Source of the DNA: Asterias amurensis
Lineage: Eukaryota; Echinodermata; Asteroidea; Forcipulatida; Asteriidae
Reading direction: 5' to 3'
Length of the DNA stretch: 64,000 nucleotides
Assembly (NCBI RefSeq): GCF_032118995.1
Contig: NC_092659.1
Location: 9,155,177-9,219,176, forward strand
Notes under the pieces: model-generated
Seen by the model: the letters and a program-made list of their open reading frames with translations, nothing else
Database searches by the model: none
Told to the model about the DNA's origin: nothing
Translations under genes and position numbers: made by a program
Shown: positions 1 through 11,231 of the stretch, in pieces
How positions within the stretch are numbered: position 1 is the first letter of the stretch
How the letters are laid out: each line of letters begins with the position of its first letter

Positions 1-3000
1 ACCTCCTCTCTGTGTAGATGAGACTAGTGTTGAGTATGTACTGAAGATAACGCCATTCTGAAGATCCTTAGGCAGTCCAAGAACTCTGACATAATATCAA
101 GAAAATTAAATAAGACTTGGAAGGTTTGCATGGTTGAAGGATAATACATGTACCGTCTGAAACATTGGGCACTCTACATGTAGTTATTCTCAGAAACATG
201 CACGGTAGCACCTTGTTAACCCTTTTAAGGTGCTACATAGTTTGGTCTCAGAACTCATAACTTCAATTACCAATGTATATTTGGTTTGCGGTAACACCAC
301 GTGTGTATCTACTTGCCAGGTAGAGTTTGTTCTTTAAAGAACTGTCTTGCTTTATTCTACTACCGCGGAGGAGATGTTCAGGGGTTGGGGAGACTTCTCA
401 GTTCTGAAAAGTACTGTCCTGCTTTTTAACTATTACCAGGGCGGATGGTATAGAAATAGGCTAGGACTACTACTTTAGCTTATAGGATCGTGATTAACTG
501 TACTGCCGCGGAGTCAGTTCTTAAAATTGCTCTAGTCTTAGTCAGGAGACTATAACTCAATAACCTACATGTACCTTCTGTGAAAAATATACTGTATCTA
601 TACACTAAGCGTCTTGAGTACCTTGTCGGTAGATACGTGCGCTATTATAAGACTTTGTTAGTAGTAAAGAAAGTAATTGGTTATAGGTTGAGTGGCTTAC
701 TTTGTTTCTTTATCAATCTGCTGACACCCCTCAATCACTTTGATGTGGCAGCCAATGTCATGGAAATCCCTTTAAAAAAAATCAACAAATGCAAGGACAG
801 TTATTCAGAATGACAGCCGATGAAAACACAATGTCAACATGATTGCACAATGACATCACCATGCCATCATCATGTCACCACAATGACATCACCGTGCTGT
901 CATCATGTCACCACAATGACATCACCGTGCCGTCATCATGTCACCACAATGACACCACCTTGCTGTCATCATGTCACCACAATGACATCACCGTGCTGTC
1001 ATCATGTCACCACAATGACATCACCGTGCTGTCATCATGTCACCACAATGACATCACCGTGCTGTCATCATGTCACCACAATGACATCACCGTGCTGTCA
1101 TCATGTCACCACAATGACATTACCGTGCTGTCATCATGTCACCACAATGACATCACCGTGCTGTCATCATGTCACCACAATGACATCACCGTGCTGTCAT
1201 CATGTCACCACAATGACGTCACCGTGCTGTCATCATGTCACCACAATGACATCACCATGCTGTCATCATGTCACCACAATGACATTACCGTGCTGTCATC
1301 ATGTCACCACAATGACATCACCGTGCTGTCATCATGTCACCACAATGACATCACCGTGCTGTCATCATGTCACAACAATGCCAAGACATTCACACAATGA
1401 CCACCAAGGAATCGGTTTTTCTGGGATGTAGGGGTCTTTAAGACTCCTGTTAAATAATACATACCTCTGAGCATCTACTTTCAAGTCCGAAGATATGCTA
1501 AACCATACATGCTTGGTACGACCGCGAGCAAAATTATCCAGAATGATTCCAGCAATCTTGAAAGAGAGAAAAAGAAACAACAAATTACAGGAGAATCATC
1601 GCATTAACAGAAAATGTTAAGAAAAAAGGCTATGAATTCACTGATTGACACTTCATTCTTTACAAGGAGTTGGCACATTATCTTTTGTTGTATAACAAAC
1701 TTTGCTGGAAATATAATCTACTCATCATATCTCTGTGCATCAATTTCCCCCTTAAGTTTGATAAGTCTGTTGCTGTTTCTTACCTGTCTACCTTTTCCTA
1801 CGCCAGCAGCATCACCGATGAAGCAACCAGCCCTTGAGCCACTGGGTAGAATGGTAAGATGGCGCTGACACTGCAAAGAACCAACCACAGGGGGGGAAAC
1901 AAATTGGTGTTATTACATCATCTTCAGAGCTTGGGATAGTTAGAATACAATCTAGTAAATATACATTAGTAAAGGGTTGTTGTAACACCATGAAAATAAT
2001 CTCTTTAAGAAAGAGACACCTTGTATATGATGGCACACTCTAAAAAAGGGCCCTTACTGAAGCCAAAAATCCTTACCAAGGTCAAAAGAGGGCCAATATT
2101 TTGACAATAGCTGTTCTTTTTGTGCACAAAATCTGTGCGTGACTTCAGTATCCCTGTTGCGTTTTGCATAATGCAAGGGGGCTATTGAGGTTTCCTGCTG
2201 GGTTTTTTTAAGATGAAGATTTGAACAAAAGTTTTTAGTATTTTTTTTAAGGTTTATTTACCAGGGTATGTCTTGATTAAGTATAGTTTGTGCATGAATC
2301 TAAGCTTGGGCGATATCGATTTATTTTATTCACGATATATCGCCGACAATATATCGAGATATTTGATATAATCGCGATTAATTAAATTTGACATCATCAG
2401 TCTTCAAACTCCAAGTGAAAGTTGTAGAAGAAACAGTCATAGCATAAGAGAGGTGTTCTAATGACCTATTCTTCTGGTTTTACTCTAAACCTATGGGGTG
2501 CAAGATGTCTCAGCTAGCAAATACATCGAGATATTTAATCGATATCGCGATATATCGCGATTATCGCGATACATCGCGATATATCGATATTTCGATTAAA
2601 ACCAAATCCATCCGATATCGAAATCGTTTCCAAATTAATATCGCGATATTCGATAATATCGTGATATCGCCCAAGCTTACATGAATCAAAGACTCCCTTT
2701 TACTGGGAGACCCAGGATACCAACAATGCAGTTGGCTAAGAGACCTTCTAGGAACTCAGTGAAATGATTTTCAAATTAGTTTATACTATCAAAAGCTACT
2801 GTACTGCTGACCAAGCAATTTGTATTGCCATTCATTTTCAGTATGATTACAAAACTAGACCTTCCAGGGTTCTGCCCAGGATTTCTTTAGTGGTGGAATT
2901 AGGATTTCTTTAGTGGTGGAATTTTTTTTCCCTGGAAACCATTGCGAGATGGATCAGTTACATGGTACATGTAGATCATATAAATAGACTCAAGTCAAAG

Positions 3001-6000
3001 AAGTGCTCAAAATTAAAGGCTTCGGATACCATTTTTTACTAGTAAATACATGTACCCAATTTTTACACTTCTTTCAACACCTTTGAAGGAAATTGCAAAT
3101 GTAATTTAAAAATTTTGGAAAATGTGTGGTGGTTTGAAACAGGAGGAAATTCTTCCAGTGGTGGATGGGAAACCCTGAGTGCCGGGCGGGTTTTCCAACA
3201 CCGACCACTGTGGGCAGAACGCTGACCTTCCAATAAAAGTTATAAAGAGTAATTTCAGTTTCCCAGTCAGTTTCCCTTGTTGTTTATATTGATATCTGAA
3301 ACAAAAAGTCGTATCCCCTTAAGGTGATCCCCTAGCTGCCACTTCCCAGGTTGTATCGTAATTTGGGTGTGATCCCTGGCTACACGGCAGTTAACGGTTG
3401 TATGGCTTCTGACTGGCACCCCCGAACAAAGTTATTGACAAAATAGGGACACCGCCAGTATAGGGCTAGATAGCTCAGTTGGTAGAGTGCTGGCACGTTA
3501 ATCCGGAGGTCGTTGATTTGAATCCCACTCTAGTCAATTCTTTGTTCAACCCCAAAAATCAAGAGTAATCTCAGTACAATGTTGAGTCACTTTAGATCTC
3601 AAGGTTTTTTTCTTAATACTTACAGCATAGAGGATTCCCTCGAGTTGAAGACGACTAAACTTGCCGGTTGTGATGAGGTCTCTTGGAATGGAGGCTGCAA
3701 GGTCATAGGTTGGCTTTGGTAACGGAATCGCCTGAAGTCAGATTAAGTTAGAAAAGTACTTCGACATTTTAAATCAAACAAATGGAATTAAAGACACTGA
3801 ACACTATTAATAATTGTCAAAGACCAGTCTTCTCACTTGGTGTGTCTGAACAAATGCACAAAATAACAACCCTGTAAAAATGTGAGCTCAATTGGTCGTC
3901 GAAGTTGCAAGAGAATAATGGAAGAAAAACGTCCTTGTCGCTCAAGTTGTGTGCTTTCAGATGCTTGATTTTGAGACCTCAAAATATAATTCTGAGGTCT
4001 CAAAATCAAATTTGAATAATTTATTTTAGTGAGAAATAACTTCTTTCTCAAAAAATACGTTACTTCAGAGGGAGCCGTTTCTCACAATGTTTTATACTAT
4101 CAACAGCTCTGCAAGTTTTTATGATAAAACTTATTTGAGTGATTACCGATAGTGTCCACTGTTTTTATGGAGGTAGTTCTGTTTAAATATTAAATGAAAG
4201 GAAATTGTCAAGCAATATTTCCTGCTTTTAAAAGCAACTCTATGAAATTGGGCCCAGTACCTGAATTCGATGCTCTAAACCGCTCGACCATGACACCCTA
4301 CAAGAAGCAACAAGTACACTAGGGTTTGAACTACAGGTACACCAAGTATGTAATATAACGCTTCTGTCCGTTTAGTCACCAGGGGCCAATTTCATAGAGC
4401 TGCTTAAGCAACAAATTTGCTTCAGCACGAAGATAGCTCGCTTATTTTACACATGTTACTGGCCAAAATTTCATGTCATCTACATTGCTTGTGACTGGTA
4501 TTTAGCTGTTGTTTACTTAGCATAGCAATTGAGTGGAGTCTTGGCCGGTAATCTGATTTTACTATAAGCAAGGATTTTTTCGCTTAAGCAAAGTTTTGTG
4601 CTTAAGCAGCTCTATGAAAATTGGGCCCTGGACAAAATCTTCTGATCACATAACACCCATTTTATATAATCTCCACTGGCTTCCTGTTAAACATAGAATA
4701 CTATTCAAAATCTTGCTTCTCACATTCAAGGCCCTCCATGGGTTAGCACCTTGCTCCATTACACATCTTCTACAACAACGTAACATCAGACCAGGCCTTC
4801 GATCGTCATCATCATCACACATACTCTATGTTCCCAAAACTCGTCTGGCAAGCTACGGAGACCGTGCCTTTTCCAGCTGCGCACCGCGTCTCTGGAATTC
4901 CTTGCCAGACGAGCTGAGGGACACACCTGATCTGTCTACATTCAAACACAACCTCAAAACTCATCTGTTGATTTGTTTGCTTGCTAGCATCCGGCGCCTG
5001 TGAATGGTACATTCCAGAGACTGTGCGCCTTATAACTTTTATGTTGTTATTACTAATATAAAAATATCACACTCCAGAGATGACAAAGTGAGGCGGTGTT
5101 TTCCGTAACGGCGACTTCGGCTACAGCTACGGCTAGATCGTGCGTCTATTTATCATCACTGGCACATGCACTGATGTACATGTAGCTGTAACCGAAATCA
5201 CCCTTTCGGACACAGCCATACTTACGGCTAGTGATGCTGCTTCTACTATATCGCCTGGATGAATCCGTGCTCCTGGTATAAGATCTCTGCTTTGGTACTT
5301 TGTAAACACTTCTTCACTAAAAAAAGAAAAGGAAATTGTAAACAAAGGTACCCCAGGCGTCTCTCTCTGTGGACATAAGTTCAATAGTAATGTGTATGAA
5401 CTATGTCAAAGATTAAAAAAGCCAGTAAAGGTCTCAAGTAGTAATAACATTAGTGGGTTCTTATATAGCGTTCAGGTCTGTCACGCAGTGACGTTTATGG
5501 CGCTTCAACATTATTACCCCTGGTCACTGGGCCTTAAATCATTCCTTATACCATCTCAGCTCCCTGTGGAGTATACAGCCTGTGCCGCCAAATATGTAGC
5601 GCAATCAAGGCTAATCAATCACAAGAACTAACTTTGCCCTGGAGAGAAGCAATTATAGTGAAGTGTCTTGCTCAAGTGTCACGACCGGGATTCAAAACCC
5701 ACACTCCGCTGAACAGAATCACCAAAGCTTGAATTCAGTGCTCTTATCCGCTCGGCCACGACAGCCAATCATGTAAGAATAAGCCACGTTGGAAAAGACT
5801 AATGCTACCGACAAAAATACTAAACATTAAAAAACACTAATAAATCTTGTATCCATCCTTTAATTAGCAGTTTGTTTGATGTTGAAATAAATAAAATAAA
5901 ATAACATAAAAGTAGATTATTAAAATAAAAAATTTCACCAGAGACTTTGAAATATTCTCACCTAAGCGTCTCCTGTACGCCTTCATCTGAAACATCTTGA

Positions 6001-6279
6001 GCCATCTCATTGCCTCCTCTTTGTATTTGCTGACCTCCTCCAATCCTAACACCTCCTATACTTAATTCATTGCCTAAGAAAGAAGATGATGCTGACGTCC
6101 CTCCTGTTGTTCTTGATACCAACCCTGTACTTTGGGATGCAATTTGATACTGTGCCATCTGAATCTGTTGAGCTGTCATGTGAAAGGCGTTACTACCAAC
6201 TCCGCCATTTTGCATATTGAAGTTTTCTGCTGTAGGTGGGTGAGATGTCACTAGTTGGGAATAAGAGTTATCCATGTTT
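1..6279 (-). CDS. strawberry notch (SBNO)-type helicase-like protein, 5' part, 3' end beyond the window
   Basis: SBNO proteins are nuclear, DExD/H-helicase-like regulators in Notch and other developmental signalling. Exons read from the minus strand: 6279-5962 (ATG at 6275), 5316-5226, 3731-3624, 1870-1784, 1556-1465, 769-701 and 85-1. All have AG/GT borders, their phases agree, and they give 282 codons without a stop. Residues 1-104 are a low-complexity Gln/Gly/Ser-rich start (MDNSYSQL). The conserved core follows: [13 protein letters not shown], then the P-loop [46 protein letters not shown] and [11 protein letters not shown]. These match the SBNO family block by block; vertebrate SBNO has GDGAGVGKGRTIAGI and WFSVSNDLKYDAERDL. 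The DECH box and C-terminal helicase half lie outside the window. The text differs enough from SBNO1/2 that it may be a separate paralogue. I am sure of the family, less so of the orthologue. Confidence 0.88.
276..535 (+). repeat. MITE family 3 copy, right end missing
   Basis: It begins TATATTTGGTTTGCGGTAAC and shares long stretches with the complete copy at 57415-57685, including TGTCCTGCTTTTTAACTA and CAGGGCGGATGGTATAGAAA. The matching right terminal repeat is absent here. It lies in an SBNO intron. Confidence 0.6.
820..1400. repeat. 33-bp minisatellite, 16 clear units
   Basis: Sixteen units of 33 bp run from 853 to 1380, flanked by decayed units. The core is CATCACCGTGCTGTCATCAT followed by GTCACCACAATGA. 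Because 33 is a multiple of three, forward frames stay open and read as 11-residue repeats ([11 protein letters not shown] or [11 protein letters not shown]). Units differ by one or two bases. It lies in an intron of the SBNO-type gene on the opposite strand, so I treat the reading frames as a by-product, not genes. Confidence 0.95.
2301..2679. mobile_element. hAT-type MITE with 8-bp target duplication
   Basis: The ends are inverted repeats (TAAGCTTGGGCGATATC and GATATCGCCCAAGCTTA). They are flanked by a perfect 8-bp duplication CATGAATC at 2293-2300 and 2680-2687, the size made by hAT transposases. The subterminal parts are dense in ATCGCGATATATCG-like self-complementary strings around a unique middle. 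There is no coding capacity. It is in an SBNO intron. Confidence 0.88.
3464..3536 (+). repeat. tRNA-like sequence (SINE head or tRNA pseudogene)
   Basis: It folds as a 73-base cloverleaf: acceptor stem GGCTAGA/TCTAGTC, D arm with GCTCAGTTGGTAGAGT, and an anticodon arm with loop ACGTTAA (GTT, Asn-like, at 3497-3499). The T stem has two mismatches, so a working tRNA is unlikely. Inverted sequences (CCCGAACAAAGTTATTGAC upstream, GTCAATTCTTTGTTC downstream) flank it, so it sits inside a larger repeat. Confidence 0.6.
3789..4167 (-). mobile_element. MITE family 1 copy, reversed
   Basis: This is the commonest repeat in the window: about 330-380 bp, with ends related to TTAAAGGCAGTGGACACTAT and its inverse, and a central hairpin around TTTCGAGACCTCA. 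No coding capacity. This copy is reversed and somewhat diverged, in the SBNO intron between the exons at 3731 and 5226. Confidence 0.85.
4379..4631. mobile_element. palindromic-end MITE
   Basis: Inverted ends of about 31 bp (CCAGGGGCCAATTTCATAGA ... mirrored by TCTATGAAAATTGGGCCCTGG) bound about 250 bp rich in GCTTAAGCA. A stray end of the same family (CTCTATGAAATTGGGCCCAG) lies at 4236-4255, followed at 4262-4300 by a scrap of the tRNA-derived SINE described at 5450. Confidence 0.8.
4632..5062 (+). mobile_element. CR1/L2-like LINE, 3' end only
   Basis: The frame at 4632-5003 encodes the last part of a non-LTR reverse transcriptase [32 protein letters not shown], then [20 protein letters not shown] followed by SLPDELR. 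These are the usual closing motifs of CR1/L2-type elements. After the stop comes a short tail with GCGCCTTATAAC, typical of the 3' ends of this group. It is a 5'-truncated copy starting directly against the MITE before it. Confidence 0.8.
5450..5770 (-). mobile_element. tRNA-derived SINE
   Basis: On the minus strand the head at 5765-5683 reads like a tRNA-Leu/Ser: box A GTGGCCGAGCGGATAAGAGC, and box B GGTTTTGAATCCC close to the GGTTCGAATCC consensus. A unique body runs down to about 5450. The box A region occurs again as a scrap at 4262-4300. It lies in the first coding intron of the SBNO-type gene. Confidence 0.7.
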
Positions 6280-6354
6280 CTAAATTAAAAAAACAATAAC
6301 AGTTTGTCAATTAAATCTGCTTGATGATAGAAATAAGAATAATTGTACACTTAC

Positions 6355-6420
6355 CACAAGTGTCTAATAAAACGTGCGCAAATAGTATTATTAATATTGG
6401 TTGGAATTGAACGAAGACAA
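6355..6420 (-). other. probable non-coding first exon and start region of the SBNO-type gene
   Basis: On the minus strand a strong donor (CACTTGTG|GTAAGTGT) ends an exon at 6355, and an acceptor (TTTAATTTAG) lies 4 bases before the ATG codon at 6275. This implies a short intron (6354-6280) in the 5' untranslated region. The outer end of the exon is a guess; no TATA box is evident. Confidence 0.5.
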
Positions 6421-6557
6421 ATTTACTCGGGTGATATTTGAACAAATAAACCTCCGGAATAACGTGTCGGCGTTCTACAAACTGAGCAATTTAGCCATGT
6501 ATGTTGACTATCCCCCTATTTGGTCAATATCTTTGTTTGGTGTGAGATGTTCAGAAA

Positions 6558-6668
6558 ACTCGTCCGTTGGACAACTCGACCATTCGGACAACTCGACCAT
6601 TCGGACAACTCAACAGTTAGATAACTCCACAGTTTGGACAACCCAACGGTTCAGACAACTCAACATTA
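6558..6668. repeat. short tandem repeat, ~17-bp unit
   Basis: About six imperfect units related to GGACAACTCGACCATTC, increasingly diverged to the right. No gene here. Confidence 0.75.
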
Positions 6669-6866
6669 TTGTCAATTGAGACAACTAAACTGCCGCCTTG
6701 TGTTTAATGGTAGATTTCCATTCCTGACATACATTTACACAAATTTCCTGTAATAGAAATCCGTAGAGTTAGACACATCTTTGATGATTGATAGGTTTTT
6801 AAAAAGTTTTTGGGCGTGACCTGGAAATTAATAAACTTTCATAAAAGAAAAGTGAGGGTTACAAAA

Positions 6867-7237
6867 TTAAAGGAACACGTTGCCTTGGATCGGACGAGTT
6901 GGTCAAATCGGACGAGTTGATCGTCAGATCGGACGAGTTGGTTAAAAGTAGAATACAATGATCCACACAAGTTTGCCTCGAAATTGCGTGGTTTTCCTTC
7001 TACTGTGCGAACTAACATGGTCGGCCATTTATGGGAGTCAAAATTTTGACCCCCATTAATGGCCGACGTGTTAGTCGACGAGGTAAAAGGAAAACCACGC
7101 AATTTCGAGGCATGTTTGTGTGGATCATTGTATTCTACTTTTACAACATCTTTCTACCCATATGCATTTTATAAAAAACGGTTACAAACGCTTTTCAAAG
7201 ACCAACTCGACCGATCCAAGGCAACGTGTTCCTTTAA
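6867..7237. mobile_element. MITE family 2 copy, complete
   Basis: A 371-bp near-palindrome. It begins TTAAAGGAACACGTTGCCTT and ends with the inverse. The central hairpin pairs GGGAGTCAAAATTTTGACCC-like text flanked by ATGGCCGAC. The arms include CCACGCAATTTCGAGGCA. The first third carries an internal rearrangement. No coding capacity; open frames are by-products of the palindrome. Confidence 0.9.
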
Positions 7238-8365
7238 ACAAGTATGTTGTTTTTAAAATAAGTCTGCCATTCGATTGGAATCGCTCATATTAAAATCGCA
7301 CAAAATGTAATAATTTGAGTCACATAATTTTCCAAATTAATTGCTGGCATACAGAAATCTGTCCCCGGAGATTGTGTGAAACAGGATCTACATACGTCAA
7401 CAAAAGACATCAGTGTGATATTAATAAAATGGCATTTTTGAGTGACACATGCCCATGGTCAGCAAACTAGTATTATTAGATTATTATTATAGGCCTACAT
7501 TAATATTAATCTATAAAAAAAATCAAAATAAATAATTTCAGAGTCAGACTCAGACGACATTTTTTTTTATTGGCTTGGCTATCAATTTAATGTATGAAAT
7601 TGAAATGAAAGTTGTTTATATAAAAAATAGTGAATTTTGTGGTATATGAGACCCACGGTACCTTATGGCGCCACCACTTTTTCATTCGATATGAAATAAT
7701 ATATCGTAGGAGGTCCTGTTTTCGAGGTGTCCCTAAAATCAAGGCAAATCTTTTACCTCTCTGTGTGCAATGTAAACAGTCCCTAGATACAAAACTTGTG
7801 GTTTTATTTGCCAAGCTAAGTCTCCTCTCCCTTGACCAAAACTTAGAAACACTCAAGGCTCCACTGGTTATTTGCACCTGTAAATGCAAAAAGTTTGGTA
7901 TTTTAGGCATGTCTACAAGGTACAAAAATATGTCATAATTGTTGAGGCCATATAAAAATATTTGCCTACCAAAAAATTTCATCAAACACTATATCAATTC
8001 ACAATTCATGATGATCAAATCATGTGACTGAATATTTTGCTGAGCATTCTGGAAAAAAATACAGAGGCTTAAAGAAGCCATAGTGCCTTATATAATGTTT
8101 TAATATTTTTGGAGGTTTTTATTTTTTTAACCCTCATATCAATATTATTATTAATATTAAAATTTAAACATCATCTTGTTGGTCCAATTATCTCTGTTTA
8201 TTTATGTGCTTTATTATAAATATTAAGAAAAAAAAAAAATAACAATCAGATTTGAAAGCCAGTAATTATTCACACTTTTTATTATTTTTTTATTTATTTT
8301 AATTTGTTGCAAGTTACTATGGTAATTTTTAAAATTTAAAAAAAAAAAATTTTGAATAAAATTAA
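7238..8365. other. AT-rich spacer, nothing recognised
   Basis: Long A and T runs and two overlapping open frames on opposite strands (7587-7985 and 7630-7938). Neither has a recognisable motif nor splice context. I see no gene. Confidence 0.5.
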
Positions 8366-8486
8366 GACATTGTATTCTACTTTTACAACATCTTTCTAAC
8401 CATACCGATTTTATAAGAAACGGTTACAAACTTACAGAACGCTTTTCAAAGACCAATTCGACCGATCCAAGGCAACGTGTTCCTTT
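8366..8486. mobile_element. MITE family 2, right-end fragment
   Basis: Matches the last 120 bp of the family (TGTATTCTACTTTTACAACA ... GGCAACGTGTTCCTT). The left two thirds are missing. Confidence 0.8.
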
Positions 8487-8650
8487 GGGTGTTCGCTTGG
8501 TGCCGAGTTTGTTAGTCAATAAAAGGCCAGTGCCGAGTTTGTATGGTGCCGACATTCTTGGTGCCGAGTGGGTGCCGAGATTGCAAGGTGCCGAGTTTGC
8601 AAGGTGCCGAGTTTGAAGGTGCCGAGTGTGCGAGGTGCCGAAGTGTCCGG
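8487..8650. repeat. GGTGCCGAGTTTG minisatellite
   Basis: About ten irregular units of 13-20 bp built on GGTGCCGAGTTTG start directly at the end of the MITE fragment. Overlapping open frames on both strands are by-products of the repeat. Confidence 0.85.
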
Positions 8651-9775
8651 TATAGACCATGGGATGGGTATTGAAAAGGGGCCTATTTTAGGGGTTCCAT
8701 GGTCCCCATCTCCGGACTGCATGAAATTTGACGCACAAGGGTTTTCAATGGTACTGAATCCGAATTTTGATGTTGCTAAGCTCTAAAACTGCACAGTTTG
8801 TGAACAGACCAATTTTTGGGTCATTTTAGGTCAAAAACAGTATTTGTTGACGTCTGTATACACTGGGACTATTGACCAATCGTTCACGGCAATGCAAAAA
8901 CCTTTTCCAAGTGTTTAACGTGAACGAAGTAAATTTTCCCCTTTTCTGTCGGATTACATGCAAAGGCCTACAACAAAAACCCATGATTTTTATTAATTGA
9001 ACATCAAGTACAATGCCATTTGTTTTTCATTGCTACGGCGTGCATGTGTTAAATTTTTATTATCACACGCGCGGCCGAGTTACGGGACACAGACGCACTA
9101 TTTTGTTCGTATTTCCACTCGCGCTTGTGTGATAACTTATAATTTTGTCGAACGAGCCTGTCAATCGGCATCCTTTTGTTCAGGGGTTTGAAGAATTACA
9201 CTGTATGTTATAACGGTACAGTGTAGGAACGAAACACGATATTGCTTCGAATGACGTCACCCACATCGCAGGCTTCCGAGGATTTTTAGATCACTATTTG
9301 TCGCCGTAATTGTTTCTTTTCGGGATACGGTGCAGGATTTTCGCCAAGCAACAGCAAGTAATGGATTTTCTGTAATTTATTTCATACCTACATACTAAAA
9401 TCGCGTGGTCCAAAAGTGGGGACTACGGTTTTGAACAATTCTAGCGATCATCCCATGGTCTAGTATTCGATACATGTACACATGGTGTGTGCATGGTCAC
9501 GGTGGATGGAGCATGTAGTATTCCCTACATCATAAGCATGACTGTGCGGAAGTGCTCTGGTGGCCGTTTGGAATCACAACTATTAAAACTAAGCCGGCTG
9601 AAATACTTACCCATTCTCTCCAAACGTGTTTCAAAATTTTCACAGAACAGCCACTGCTAGTGAAAAATGAGATACAAAGTTTCGAACAACTTTCAAAAGG
9701 TAAAGCAAGTATTTACCTGTTTATAAAATCCGCGCGAACACTCCTCCTGTACTTGGTCTGAAACACAGGCGTCGC
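8651..9775. other. spacer, nothing recognised
   Basis: Mixed-composition sequence without recognisable coding or repeat structure. Confidence 0.45.
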
Positions 9776-9789
9776 GTGCCCCTGTCCCG

Positions 9790-10012
9790 TGAAGTGAAAT
9801 ATAAAAAAACGCTATTAATTAAACAGATAGATAGGAACCTGACTATTTTATCAACGACTGATTTGTGTTACTTATTTTATAGATATTCTGTCCATAATAT
9901 ATGGCTAATAAAACAGCCGTCTGATATACCGAAAGATGGTCTAGACTGTATTTCAAGCCTGAAACGCAGAGTTCCCCATCGCACGGAGGTTTATCCACAA
10001 GAGGGCGCTGTT
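9790..10012. repeat. dispersed repeat shared with 18875-19083
   Basis: The two segments share order and wording over about 210 bp: CTATTTTATC, GCCGTCTGATATACCGA, TCTAGACT and TTTATCCACAAGAGGGCGCT. One copy lies upstream of transporter A and one upstream of B, so they may mark edges of an old duplicated block or be a dispersed repeat. Confidence 0.65.
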
Positions 10013-10330
10013 TGAAGGCAGTGGACACTTTTTTGTTGGTAATTAATTACTCAAAATAATTATTGACATAAAACCTTTCTTGGTAACAAGTAGTGGGGAG
10101 AGGTTGATAGTATAAAACTTTGTGAGAAACGTCTCCCTCCGAATTTGAGGTCTTGAAATCAAGCATCTGAACGCACACAACTTTGACAATGCGTTTTTTT
10201 CTCTTCATTATTCTGGCAACTTCGACGACCGATTGAGCTCAAATTTTCGCACATTATTTCATGCATATGTTGAGATACACTTTGAGAAGACTGGTCTTTT
10301 ACAATAACCAACAGTGTCCAGTGTCTTTAA
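10013..10330 (+). mobile_element. MITE family 1 copy
   Basis: Both ends are present (GAAGGCAGTGGACAC and CAGTGTCCAGTGTCTTTAA). Slightly short in the middle. Confidence 0.85.
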
Positions 10331-10436
10331 GCCAAAAATGAACATATATGTATCGGCTATTAAATGATGACTAAAAACCACAATCACAGACTTGGAAACA
10401 AGTCTAGACATAGTCAGAAACTTCGTCATAACATAG

Positions 10437-10575
10437 GGTGCATTCGATTAGCTTCCCCGGGTCGACCCCGGTGTGTGGCGTTTTCTTTTTCCAGGATGAA
10501 CGTGTGCAGATAATTACCCACGTTCGTCCTGGAAAAAAAACCTGCCACACACCGGGGTCGACGCAGGGTTGCAAA
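10437..10575. mobile_element. small fold-back MITE
   Basis: Arms CCCCGGTGTGTGGCG and the mirrored GCCACACACCGGGG, then TTCCAGGATGAACGTG and CACGTTCGTCCTGGAA, with a loop of about 20 bp. It begins GGGTGCATTCGATTAGC, resembling hAT-type MITE ends. Confidence 0.75.
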
Positions 10576-10906
10576 AAAATGTAAAACATGGTGTTGCCTC
10601 CTCAGGGGATGTTTTCGTTGCCGCCAACGACATAATTCGGTTACAGGTCAACCTCGTGTAATTCATAACCTGTCTGTTTTCCACGCATAGCGTGACCTTA
10701 TCATACATTAAACCAAAAGTATCATAATTTTAATAATTTTCACAATTTTACACCAAAATTGAGTTGAGCCTGCCGAACTTGCTGCTGGGCTAGTTTATTC
10801 AACTGATTTTTACATTATTTTTCAGTACTTTTACTCATTACATTGTATTACATCCTTTTTGTTATTCTCATTCAGTATTGTACACACATACATGTACAAT
10901 GCAAAT

Positions 10907-11231
10907 GGGCAATTCCACGGTAACGGTATACGTTTTGACTCATTAAACAACATTTTAATCATGGATATCATTAACAGTAAAATTAGTTTCATCAAGCAAA
11001 TGTCACAGTTTCTTTTATTAATTGGCGTCCTTCCGTTACCGACCTTATTAATATTCATATTCTATAAACGAAAAGTTTTTCAGCCAAAAAGAGGAGGCCA
11101 TTTTGAAGGCAGTCATTAATAAAAGAAACTGTGACATTTGCTTGCTGAAACTAATTAAACTGTTAAAGATATCCACGATTTAAATATTGTTAAATGAGTC
11201 AAAACGTCCTTCCGATACCATGGAATTGCCC
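10907..11231. mobile_element. palindromic MITE, GGGCAATTCCA ends
   Basis: Arms of about 120 bp begin GGGCAATTCCACGGTA and end TACCATGGAATTGCCC, around a unique core of about 90 bp. AAAT flanks both ends and may be the target duplication. Open frames on both strands are by-products. Confidence 0.85.

Noticed and set aside
853-1380. CRISPR-like array
   Set aside because: Units are contiguous with no unique spacers, in animal DNA; it is a minisatellite.
820-1431. A 203-residue Cys/His-rich repeat protein
   Set aside because: It is a direct reading of a 33-bp minisatellite, open in several frames, inside an intron of an opposite-strand gene.
3464-3536. Functional tRNA-Asn gene
   Set aside because: The T stem has mismatches and it sits inside a larger inverted-repeat unit.
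6839-7256. Paired open frames beginning MRGFPFTSSTNTSA and MADVLVDEVKGK
   Set aside because: Both arms of the palindromic MITE family 2; they recur in mirrored form at 13905-14304.
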